Assembly: GCA_964445575.1 (NCBI GenBank)
Contig: CAYULB010000065.1
Location: forward strand, 1-11,558
Reading direction: 5' to 3'
DNA length: 11,558 nt
Origin: WJMT01 sp964445575
GTDB lineage: Bacteria > Acidobacteriota > Aminicenantia > Aminicenantales > Aminicenantaceae
Position numbers and translations under genes: made by a program. Positions 5,186-11,558 of this stretch are shown here, piece by piece; the first letter of the stretch is position 1, and each line of letters opens with the position of its first letter. The notes under the pieces are model-generated. The model was not told the DNA's origin. It searched no databases and was given only the letters and a program-made list of their open reading frames with translations.

Positions 5186-7585
5186 TTAGATTAATTTTTT
5201 GAGAGCTCTTAAAGCATCCATAGCATCTTTTCCATAGGCATCGGCTCCGCATTCTTCAGCAAACTTTTGGGATACAGCCGCTCCTCCGATTATGATTTTT
5301 ATTTCTGGGGCCTGCTGGTTTTTTATCTGAACCACTTTTTCAATATTATCCAAAGACGAGGTCATCAGAGCAGAGAGTCCTATTAATTTAGAGTTCTCTT
5401 TTAGTGCGGCTGAAATGATTCTTTCTGGGGCTACATTTTTTCCCAGATCTATGACTTTGTAGCCCGAGTTCCTCAGGACCAGTCCGACAATATTTTTTCC
5501 TATATCATGAAGGTCGCCTTTGGCAGTGGCCAGTATAATTGTTGATTTGGCTTTGACATCGGGTTGAGCGGGAAAGGATTTTTCAATGACTTGAGAGGCT
5601 TTTTCCATTGCTTCTGCGGACAGGATTAGCTGCGGAAGAAAGTATTTTCTTTTTTCATAATATTCCCCCACCAGCTCCAGGGCAGGGGAGAGAGTTTTCT
5701 CTAAAATATCAAGCCCGTTTTCTCCCTCCTTTATAAGCTGTTGAGTGAGTCTTTGTGCATCTGTTTTTTCTCCCTCTAATACAGCATTGAACAGATGCTC
5801 CTGCTTTGATTTGAATTCCGGCTTTTCATCAGGCTCTTCTTGATATTTTTTTTGTCCTCCAAAAGCCCGGATATAAAGATGAAGCGCTGAATCTCTAGCG
5901 CTGACTGCATCGCAGGCTTTTATGGTTTCAAAAAGGTCTCTATCAAATGGATTTAAAATAGCTGAATCCAAACCCCTGCTTACTGCCATGGAAAGAAAAA
6001 CCCTGTTAAGAAGTCTTCTATAAGGGAGTCCGTAAGAAAGGTTGGAGAGGCCCAGGATGGAAGGGATTTTTAAATGTTTTATTTTTTTGAGTGCAGCCAG
6101 AGTTTCTTGAGCTGCTTTCTGGGAGGAAGCAAGGGAAAGAACAATGGGGTCAATGAGGATATCGTTTGAAGAGAGTTCATATTCATAGGCTTTTTCTAAT
6201 AATTTCTCAATAATGGCTGTTCTTTGTTCAGATTTTTCAGGGATTCCGTTTTCATCCATGGCTAAAAGAATCACTCCGGCCCCATATTTTTTTGCAAGAG
6301 GGAACAATTTTTCATACTTATTCTTTTCTCCGTTAATGCTGTTGATAACAGCTTTTCCAGCGTAGTTCTGGAGTGCTTTTTCAAGAGACAAAGGATTGTT
6401 GTTGTCCAAAAAGATAGGGAGTTTAGTAACAGATTGTATTTCGAGAACAGCTGATGAGAAAAAATCTGGCTTTTTATCTCCTGTTTTTCCCAGGTTCATA
6501 TCCAGAGCATGAGCTCCGGCTTTTTCCTGTCTGCGGGCATAATTCCTGGCTGAGTTGAGTTTTCCAGATTTGAATTCTGCATCTAATTCTTTTCGGGAGA
6601 ACGGATTGATGTTTTCCCCCACTATTTTAAACGGTTGAGAGGCTCCGATAAAAACAGTGGTATTTCTGCTGGAGCTGCGAAAAAAAAGATTAATATTCGC
6701 CTTTGGTTTGGGCTTTACCCCTTTAAGCCGGTTTGAAATGAGCTTTATGTGTTGGGGAGTCGTCCCGCAGCATCCTCCTATGATGTTTGCCCCGGCTTCA
6801 TAGTATTTCAGGGCATATTTTAGGTATTCTGAAGGGCCCAAGGGAAAGTGTACTCTGGATCCTTTCTTTTCCGGTTCTCCGGCATTGGCATAGGAAATAA
6901 TGGGTTTCTCAGTATGGGTCCTGTATTTGATTATAGCTTGCTCAAAGGACCGGGGATGTCTTCCGCAGTTTATACCAAGAATGTCTGCATTGGTTGAAGC
7001 CAGGGTAACAGCGGCAGTTTCTGGGTCTGTTCCTGTCACGGTCAGGTCTTTATCAAGAGGATAAGTGAGAGAAACAGCAGTGGGAAGCGAGGTGGACTCA
7101 CAGGCAGCAAGAAGAGCTGTTTTAGCTTCTAGAATATCTATTTGCGTCTCAATGAGCAGCAAATCTGCTCCCCCTTCCTCTAAATACCTTGCCTGTTCAG
7201 CAAAAACGTCATAAGCAGTCTCAAATGTGATGTCTCCTAAAGGTTGGATGAGTTTTCCCATGGATCCGATGGAGCCAGCAACAAACACAGGCTGGTCTCG
7301 GACAGCTTTTTTTGCCAGCTCCAGCGCATAAAGATTGATGTCTCTGCATTGCTTTTCCTTTCTGTATTCAGAAAGTTTGATTTTATTGGCTCCCAGGGTG
7401 TTGGTTTCTATGATATCTGCCCCTGAATCAATATAGGATTTATGAATGGCTTTGATGACATCAGGAGATTCTAGGTTTAAAAGTTCTGGAAAATCAAATT
7501 TTTTTCCTGTTTTTTGGATAACTTCTGTTCCCATGGCACCGTCAAGTATAAGGACTCTGTCCTTTAGTTCTTCGAGAATATTCAT
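5186..7585 (-). CDS. metH: Cobalamin-dependent methionine synthase lacking the reactivation domain, 799 aa
   Basis: Transfers methyl from methyl-tetrahydrofolate through cobalamin to homocysteine. Residues 1-290 are the homocysteine-binding barrel (LDGAMGTE at 14-21; zinc ligands Cys207 in GINCG and Cys272/Cys273 in GGCCGTTP). Residues 315-570 are the pterin-binding barrel (GENINPFS at 323, ALDMNLG at 360, DNNNP at 394). Residues 590-670 are the B12 cap (FLPQLILSAEAM). Residues 680-799 are the B12 fold, with GDLHDIG at 690-696 (His693 ligates cobalt), GLSALMTSS and GGAA. The protein ends there, so the AdoMet-binding reactivation domain of long MetH is absent, as in Thermotoga-type enzymes. 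ATG 7585 has AGGAG 7 nt upstream; an in-frame ATG at 7627 lies within a repeat and would add 14 repeat-encoded residues. It follows argS and probably shares its transcript. Confidence 0.95.
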   Translation of the reverse strand: MNILEELKDRVLILDGAMGTEVIQKTGKKFDFPELLNLESPDVIKAIHKSYIDSGADIIETNTLGANKIKLSEYRKEKQCRDINLYALELAKKAVRDQPVFVAGSIGSMGKLIQPLGDITFETAYDVFAEQARYLEEGGADLLLIETQIDILEAKTALLAACESTSLPTAVSLTYPLDKDLTVTGTDPETAAVTLASTNADILGINCGRHPRSFEQAIIKYRTHTEKPIISYANAGEPEKKGSRVHFPLGPSEYLKYALKYYEAGANIIGGCCGTTPQHIKLISNRLKGVKPKPKANINLFFRSSSRNTTVFIGASQPFKIVGENINPFSRKELDAEFKSGKLNSARNYARRQEKAGAHALDMNLGKTGDKKPDFFSSAVLEIQSVTKLPIFLDNNNPLSLEKALQNYAGKAVINSINGEKNKYEKLFPLAKKYGAGVILLAMDENGIPEKSEQRTAIIEKLLEKAYEYELSSNDILIDPIVLSLASSQKAAQETLAALKKIKHLKIPSILGLSNLSYGLPYRRLLNRVFLSMAVSRGLDSAILNPFDRDLFETIKACDAVSARDSALHLYIRAFGGQKKYQEEPDEKPEFKSKQEHLFNAVLEGEKTDAQRLTQQLIKEGENGLDILEKTLSPALELVGEYYEKRKYFLPQLILSAEAMEKASQVIEKSFPAQPDVKAKSTIILATAKGDLHDIGKNIVGLVLRNSGYKVIDLGKNVAPERIISAALKENSKLIGLSALMTSSLDNIEKVVQIKNQQAPEIKIIIGGAAVSQKFAEECGADAYGKDAMDALRALKKLI

Positions 7586-7593
7586 GGCAGTCT

Positions 7594-7803
7594 CCTGAGT
7601 GTCATTTTGCCATTCACCATTAACCATTCACCATTAGCCATTCACCATNNNNNNNNNNNNNNNNNNNNNNNNNNNNNNNNNNNNNNNNNNNNNNNNNNNN
7701 NNNNNNNNNNNNNNNNNNNNNNNNNNNNNNNNNNNNNNNNNNNNNNNNCCTGAGTGTCATTTTGCCATTCACCATTAACCATTCACCATTAGCCATTCAC
7801 CAT
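7594..7803. other. Assembly gap (Ns 7649-7748) flanked by identical 55-nt ends
   Basis: The 55 nt before the Ns (7594-7648) are exactly repeated after them (7749-7803). An exact 55-nt overlap is what a k=55 assembly graph leaves when two contigs meet, so the gap probably has zero or negative true size. Collapsing it leaves about 86 nt between argS and metH. The alternative is a real duplication across unsequenced DNA. Confidence 0.85.
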
Positions 7804-7817
7804 TCCCCATTCACCAT
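7765..7817. repeat. CCATTCA-type heptamer array between argS and metH
   Basis: Seven heptamers and a partial eighth alternate CCATTCA with CCATTAA, CCATTAG and CCATTCC, giving a 14-bp higher-order period. The same array is partly duplicated before the gap at 7610-7648. Related heptamers occur at 31-44 and 9834-9861. Confidence 0.85.
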
Positions 7818-7826
7818 ATTATATTA

Positions 7827-9764
7827 TCACATGCGCTCGAGCTGTGGTATTCCCATCAGGTCCAACGCTTTTTTTAAGGTTTTATAAATGTAGTAAAGCG
7901 TAAGGATCCTTATGTTGCGGGTTTGCTGATTTTTTTCTTGGATTATGGAGTACTTATGATAGTAGGCATTGAATTTCTGGCAGAGATTAAAGGTGTACTT
8001 TGCTAAATGGAGGAACTCGAGGGAGCTGGTGGAATGAAGCACTTCTTCGTCCAGTTTAGATGCGTAAAGCACCAGGTCCCAGAAGTCACCCTGTTCCTTA
8101 TGGGCTAGTGATTCCAAGGTGGGTTCGTTTGATAATATGTCAGACTTTAAATTTTCTTTTTGAGCTTTCTCTTTTTTCCCGATCTTGCTGAATATACTGT
8201 TGATCCGAACCAGGGTATACTGCAGGTAAGGACCGGTTTCGCCTTCAAAACTCAGTACGTCTTCGAAATCAAATACAATGATAGAATTTCGGGCAAACTT
8301 TAGCATAAAATACCTGAGTGCGCCGCAGGCAATTTTCTTTGCGGTTTCTGACTTCTTTTTTTCCTCCCATTCTGGATTTCTTTTCTCAACCTCTTCCAAT
8401 GCTTTTTGCTCCAGTCTGTCCATGAGGTCATCTGCTTTGATTCCCAGACCTTTTCTTCCTGAGACCTCAAGAAAGTCCTTTTTTTTCTCTTCTTCTGAAA
8501 TATCATATCCCAGTTCTTTAAGGCTGTTGTGGGAAAGAGCTACCATTTCGTATGAAAAATGGATTGATTTTTCAGCTTGTTCGTTGAATTTGAGTGACCT
8601 CAGTCCTTGAACCACAACTTTTTGAGGGTAAGTCTGGCGCGTATCGATGACATTGTAGACTTTATCCGCATTTCCAAAATCAGGTTTATAGGAAGTTTTT
8701 TGGGAAGATGTGATCCAGATGGTTTTGTGGTTTTGTCTAATAAAAGGCTGGTAAAAGAAGTCTGTTTCCAGCAAACCAAACTTCCAGAGCTGATAGGCAA
8801 TGTCTTTGCTCACATAGGTGACTGTGTGGTTTGAACGTACCAATATTTTTTCTTGATCCGTTTTTCCCTTTAGCTTTATAACCCAGCATCCCTTGTGTTT
8901 TCCTCGATCAACAAAATAGGCAGCCTTTTTTTCTTTAAGAAGCTCAAAGGCACTTTCCCAGAATTTAAGCTTTATAATATCACTTTCACGGGCCAGAAGA
9001 TCGTAGCTCACTCCAAGTCTCTGCATAGTCTGGAGATGGCCTTTGAGTATCTTTCTCGATACATAGAGAGCGATTTCGCTTTCTGGATTTTTTCCTTTTT
9101 CTATGTTTTTTAATATTTCAGCTTTTCTTATTTTTGCTTCTGGGTTGTTGTTGAGAAATTGGGTGGTTTCAGTATATAAATCCCAGCAGTAGTAATCAAA
9201 TTTTTCCTTTATTTGCTGGATGGCTTTCAAATTCATTTTTTTGATTTCTAAAAAGCCAAACACCACATCAGCGACCTGAACCCCAGTGTCATCAATATAG
9301 TTCTGGACTTCGACTTTTTCTCCCTTGTATTTTTGACAGCGGACCAGAGTATCCCCAAGGCATGAATTCCTCAGATGCCCTATATGAGCGGCTTTATTGG
9401 GATTAATGGACGTGTGTTCAATGATGACCTTTTTTTCTTCAGCTGAAAGATTTGATTCCTCTACTCTCTGGAGCCTGTTCTGAAAAAACTCTTTTCGTTT
9501 GATAAAAAGGTTTATGTACCCACCGCCGGCAGCTTCAACTTTTTGGATGTTTTCAAGAGTTGAGAAAAGAGGCAGGGTTTCTTGGGCTATCTTTTGAGGG
9601 CTCTGTTTTATTTTTTTTGCCAGCTTAAACGGAAAAGAAAGGGCAAGGTCTCCCATTTTGATATCAGGAGGATAGGACAGGTCCAGGTCCTGCGGATCCA
9701 TGGGGTATTTTTGTTTGAGAAGTTGATAGATTCTTTTTTTTAAGGTGTTTTTTAGTTCAATCAT
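7827..9764 (-). CDS. argS: Arginyl-tRNA synthetase (class I), 645 aa
   Basis: Charges tRNA-Arg with arginine in the cytoplasm. An N-terminal Add domain (about residues 1-95, with DIKMGDLALSFPFKLAK and GGGYINLF) precedes the Rossmann core. The core carries HIGH at 127-130 within EHTSINPNKAAHIGHLRN. VSGRKGLGIK (434-443) occupies the KMSKS position, in the degenerate form common in ArgRS. The C-terminal DALR anticodon-binding domain runs from about 510 (GPYLQYTLVRI) to the end, LMGIPQLERM, a typical ArgRS terminus. At 645 aa it is longer than the usual 550-590; the extra length is spread over inserts around 200-240 and 455-475. The start at 9764 has no Shine-Dalgarno. It is divergent from gcvT and upstream of metH on the same strand. 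Confidence 0.96.
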   Translation of the reverse strand: MIELKNTLKKRIYQLLKQKYPMDPQDLDLSYPPDIKMGDLALSFPFKLAKKIKQSPQKIAQETLPLFSTLENIQKVEAAGGGYINLFIKRKEFFQNRLQRVEESNLSAEEKKVIIEHTSINPNKAAHIGHLRNSCLGDTLVRCQKYKGEKVEVQNYIDDTGVQVADVVFGFLEIKKMNLKAIQQIKEKFDYYCWDLYTETTQFLNNNPEAKIRKAEILKNIEKGKNPESEIALYVSRKILKGHLQTMQRLGVSYDLLARESDIIKLKFWESAFELLKEKKAAYFVDRGKHKGCWVIKLKGKTDQEKILVRSNHTVTYVSKDIAYQLWKFGLLETDFFYQPFIRQNHKTIWITSSQKTSYKPDFGNADKVYNVIDTRQTYPQKVVVQGLRSLKFNEQAEKSIHFSYEMVALSHNSLKELGYDISEEEKKKDFLEVSGRKGLGIKADDLMDRLEQKALEEVEKRNPEWEEKKKSETAKKIACGALRYFMLKFARNSIIVFDFEDVLSFEGETGPYLQYTLVRINSIFSKIGKKEKAQKENLKSDILSNEPTLESLAHKEQGDFWDLVLYASKLDEEVLHSTSSLEFLHLAKYTFNLCQKFNAYYHKYSIIQEKNQQTRNIRILTLYYIYKTLKKALDLMGIPQLERM

Positions 9765-9791
9765 TGTTTTTTTATAGTATTTTTTCGCTCC

Positions 9792-9797
9792 ATTATA
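9792..9797 (-). promoter_or_regulatory. Possible -10 element upstream of argS
   Basis: TATAAT on the minus strand, 27 nt before the argS ATG. The expected -35 position falls in the repeat copy at 9803-9822 and reads poorly (CGTGAA). It is supported only by position and the -10 match. Confidence 0.25.
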
Positions 9798-9802
9798 TCA
9801 TA

Positions 9803-9822
9803 TATCCTGGGTTATTCACGAG
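9803..9822 (+). repeat. Short interspersed repeat, left-end type
   Basis: TATCCTGGGTTATTCACGAG, 18 of 20 identical to the copies at 1559 and 11381. It faces the right-end copy at 10236-10252, and the pair bounds about 450 bp of non-coding DNA. Confidence 0.65.
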
Positions 9823-9833
9823 TTAAAATACTG

Positions 9834-9861
9834 TGAATGGTGAATGGTTAATTGCGAATTG
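9834..9861. repeat. Four-unit heptamer array (TGAATGG type)
   Basis: TGAATGG, TGAATGG, TTAATTG, CGAATTG in tandem. The first two are the reverse complement of the CCATTCA unit found between argS and metH. Confidence 0.65.
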
Positions 9862-9885
9862 AAAAACCGTATCGTGAGCTTAATA

Positions 9886-10112
9886 AAATTCAGGTGTGGC
9901 TTGGGCTCCCTTCAGATTTTTAACGCCATTCTTCTTTATTTTTCTCAGCGCCTGCGTAACTCCCGCCGGTCCGTGGGTCAGACATACTCGGCGCCCAGCT
10001 TTGCTGGATACCCTCGAAAAATTCATCAGAAGGCTAAATCTTCAATGTCGCTTCAGCCACACCTCAATTTCATAAGGACGTAAAAGGTTGGCTTGGGCTC
10101 CCTTCAGATTTT
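9886..10112. repeat. MITE-like element: inverted ends plus a 24-bp direct repeat
   Basis: AAATTCAGGTGTGGCT (9886-9901) and, inverted, AGCCACACCTCAATTT (10055-10070) match at 15 of 16 positions and bound about 185 bp. A separate exact 24-nt direct repeat lies at 9897-9920 and 10089-10112. The interior (about 9948-10018) is visibly more GC-rich than its surroundings. The minus strand holds an open frame of 48 residues, 10026 down to 9880 (MNFSRVSSKAGRR..., ending TPEFY), with no good ribosome site. The plus strand is also open across most of it. I cannot say whether either is translated. No transposase is present, so any movement would depend on an enzyme supplied from elsewhere. Confidence 0.55.
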
Positions 10113-10235
10113 AGACAAAAAATAAGGTAAACGGGTATGATGGTACTGTATTTAAAGACCTTAATTTTCTTGCATAACCCTCTATTATATGGTAGTAAAT
10201 TACCTTACTTGGATGGTTTCTATCCACTTTTTTTT

Positions 10236-10252
10236 ATGAATAGTTTAGGTTA
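10236..10252 (+). repeat. Short interspersed repeat, right-end type, upstream of gcvT
   Basis: ATGAATAGTTTAGGTTA after an eight-T run, 18 nt before the gcvT ATG. It is the inverted partner type of the 9803-9822 copy. The rest of the stretch 10113-10235 shows only weak promoter-like matches (for example TTGCAT at 10170) and no glycine riboswitch that I can recognise. Confidence 0.55.
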
Positions 10253-10269
10253 ATAAAGAGAGGATAAAC

Positions 10270-11361
10270 ATGAAGAAAACCAGGCTTTATAAATGTCATA
10301 AGGATTCAGGCGCGAAAATGGTGAATTTTTTTGGATGGGAAATGCCTGTGGAATATTCCCGTATTGTTGAGGAACACAATGCTGTGCGCAGAAAAGCTGG
10401 TTTGTTTGATGTAAGCCATATGGGTGAGCTGATGATTTCCGGGCCCCAGGCTCTGGATTGTGTCCAGTATTTAACTCCTAATGATGCCTCTCGCTTGGAC
10501 ATTCATAAAGCTCAGTATTCAGCCCTAACCACTCCCAAAGGCACTTTTGTGGATGATATGCTGGTTTATAAGGCCAGTGACAGGGATTATCTTCTGGTGG
10601 TTAATGCAGCGAACACGGATAAGGACTTTGATTGGGTGAAGAGCCATAAAAAAGGTTTTCAGGTAGAAGTTAAAAACCTCAGTGACGAGTACACCCAGCT
10701 GGCTTTGCAGGGTCCTGAGTCTACGGATATCCTTAAACCTTTGACAGACATCGAACTGGAAAAAATGAAGCCCTTTCGGGTAAGAAGAGGAAAAGTGGTG
10801 GGAGAGGAAGCCATGGTTTCCCGAACGGGATATACTGGCGAAGACGGGTTTGAAATTTACACCCTTTCTTCCAATCCTGATAAAATATGGGAATCCATAC
10901 TTGAAGAAGGGGAAAAATTTGGAATCAAGCCAGTTGGTCTGGGAGCCAGGGATACTCTCCGTCTGGAAGCTTGTCTTATGTTGTACGGTAATGATATTGA
11001 TGATACTACCACGGTTCTTGAGGCTGGACTTGGATGGTTGATTAAATTCAAAAAAAGCGATTTTATTGGAAGAGAAAGCCTGATGAGTCAAAAAGAAAAA
11101 GGGATTGATAGAAAGATCACTGGATTTGAGGTCCTTGAAAGGGGGATTGCCAGGCATGGATATCCGGTTTTTATCCAAGAGAAACAGGTGTCCAAAGTGA
11201 CTTCAGGAACTTTTTCTCCTTACTTAAAGAAAAGCATAGGATTGACCTACTTTCCCATCCAGCATGCTGAACCCGGCAGCAGGATAAAAATCGGGATAAG
11301 AGGGAAAAAAGTGGAAGCAAGAACAGTGGAAACTCCTTTTTATTCCCGCAAAAAAAAGTAA
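10270..11361 (+). CDS. gcvT: Aminomethyltransferase (glycine cleavage T protein), 363 aa
   Basis: Takes the aminomethyl group from the lipoyl arm of H protein and passes the one-carbon unit to tetrahydrofolate, making 5,10-methylene-THF and ammonia. Family signatures in order: FFGWEMPVEYS (20-30), AGLFDVSHMGE (43-53), GTFVDDMLVYK (91-101, including the catalytic Asp), LALQGPES (145-152), VSRTGYTGEDGFEIY (183-197), LGARDTLRLEACLMLYGND (222-240), GLGWLIKFKK (252-261) and TSGTFSPYLKKSIGLTYF (310-327). The length is normal. GAGAGG 6 nt upstream supports the ATG at 10270. No other gcv gene is in the window; gcvH could follow beyond the right edge, but no start is seen before 11558. It shares a folate one-carbon theme with metH but is in a different unit. 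Confidence 0.97.
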   Translation: MKKTRLYKCHKDSGAKMVNFFGWEMPVEYSRIVEEHNAVRRKAGLFDVSHMGELMISGPQALDCVQYLTPNDASRLDIHKAQYSALTTPKGTFVDDMLVYKASDRDYLLVVNAANTDKDFDWVKSHKKGFQVEVKNLSDEYTQLALQGPESTDILKPLTDIELEKMKPFRVRRGKVVGEEAMVSRTGYTGEDGFEIYTLSSNPDKIWESILEEGEKFGIKPVGLGARDTLRLEACLMLYGNDIDDTTTVLEAGLGWLIKFKKSDFIGRESLMSQKEKGIDRKITGFEVLERGIARHGYPVFIQEKQVSKVTSGTFSPYLKKSIGLTYFPIQHAEPGSRIKIGIRGKKVEARTVETPFYSRKKK

Positions 11362-11380
11362 AAAATAAAGCATCAATAGT

Positions 11381-11400
11381 TAACCTGGATTATTCACGAG
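11381..11400 (+). repeat. Short interspersed repeat, left-end type, after gcvT
   Basis: TAACCTGGATTATTCACGAG, 20 of 20 identical to 1559-1578. It faces the right-end copy at 11532-11548, and together they bound 168 bp with no convincing gene. Confidence 0.75.
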
Positions 11401-11531
11401 CGGAGGTCACTTCAGATGCGAGGCGAGCAAAATAAAAAATGCAAACAGGAAAAATGTTCAAGACATTGTTCTTGAAAAAATCTTGTACATAGCTGAAAAT
11501 AAGTTAATAATGAAAACATCGCCATTTTTTT

Positions 11532-11548
11532 ATGAATAGGTCAGGTTA
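11532..11548 (+). repeat. Short interspersed repeat, right-end type, at the window edge
   Basis: ATGAATAGGTCAGGTTA after a seven-T run, inverted with respect to 11381-11400. A TATAAT follows at 11551-11556, so, as at serS, the repeat sits just upstream of a possible -10. The downstream gene is outside the window. Confidence 0.6.
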
Positions 11549-11558
11549 GTTATAATTA

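Noticed and set aside
9765..9794. Ten-codon ORF whose TGA overlaps the argS ATG, as a possible leader peptide
   Set aside because: It is too short and AT-rich to separate from chance. It contains no arginine run, and no attenuator hairpin follows.
9844..10083. 79-codon plus-strand ORF across the 9886-10112 element
   Set aside because: Its ATG comes from a heptamer repeat, it has no ribosome site, and it runs through both inverted ends. It is best explained as an open frame through a repeat.
10113..10269. Glycine riboswitch ahead of gcvT
   Set aside because: The conserved GGAGAG and paired-aptamer cores are absent, and the stretch is mostly AT-rich with no long stems.
10525..11178. 217-codon minus-strand ORF inside gcvT
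   Set aside because: It is antisense to a full-length, well-conserved gcvT; a shadow frame.
11416..11475. 19-codon plus-strand ORF with a GGAGGT 8 nt upstream, rich in Lys and Cys
   Set aside because: The ribosome site lies directly against the 11381 repeat in AT-rich, non-coding-looking DNA, and a frame this short is easily open by chance. No promoter or terminator frames it convincingly.
11454..11477. Inverted repeat TTCAAGA/TCTTGAA after gcvT as a terminator
   Set aside because: The 7-bp stem is followed by an A-run, not a T-run, on the plus strand, and it lies about 95 nt past the gene.

Overview
The window looks like ordinary chromosome from an uncultured, low-GC bacterium, and part of a metagenome assembly. 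It holds a 100-N scaffold gap flanked on both sides by the same 55 nt. Proteins are rich in Lys, Ile and Leu, and several promoter-like sites fit the sigma-70 consensus. The gene mix (a MetH without its reactivation domain, a ~645-aa ArgRS of the 'NPNKAAHIGH' type, a DUF711 protein, a GAF protein with a dead GGDEF domain) and dense short intergenic repeats would suit a candidate-phylum lineage such as Omnitrophota or a relative. That placement is a guess; nothing here fixes it.

Layout, left to right. (1) Serine translation block: serS (+), then tRNA-Ser(UGA); about 1.4 kb further on is tRNA-Ser(GCU), which encodes its CCA end. Between the tRNAs lie a minus-strand diacylglycerol/lipid-kinase-family gene and a ~200-nt transcription unit with its own promoter, Shine-Dalgarno, short (apparently frameshifted) ORF and terminator. 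(2) A DUF711 gene and a GAF/degenerate-GGDEF gene, 20 nt apart on the plus strand, probably one operon. (3) Minus-strand argS then metH, meeting the previous operon tail to tail with 3 nt between stop codons. Once the gap is collapsed, argS and metH are only ~86 nt apart, separated by an array of heptamers. (4) A ~500-nt non-coding region between the divergent argS and gcvT genes, holding short inverted and direct repeats that look like a small mobile or MITE-like element. (5) gcvT (+), then ~200 nt of intergenic sequence with another pair of repeats.

Functionally the window is housekeeping: charging of serine and arginine tRNAs, folate/B12 one-carbon metabolism (metH, gcvT) and lipid phosphorylation. 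I see no CRISPR array, defence island, toxin-antitoxin pair, phage gene or secondary-metabolite cluster. The unusual content is intergenic: a family of ~20-bp repeats in facing pairs, CCATTCA-type heptamers, a 181-bp inverted-repeat element with an open 48-codon frame, and the compact small transcription unit at 2634-2832.
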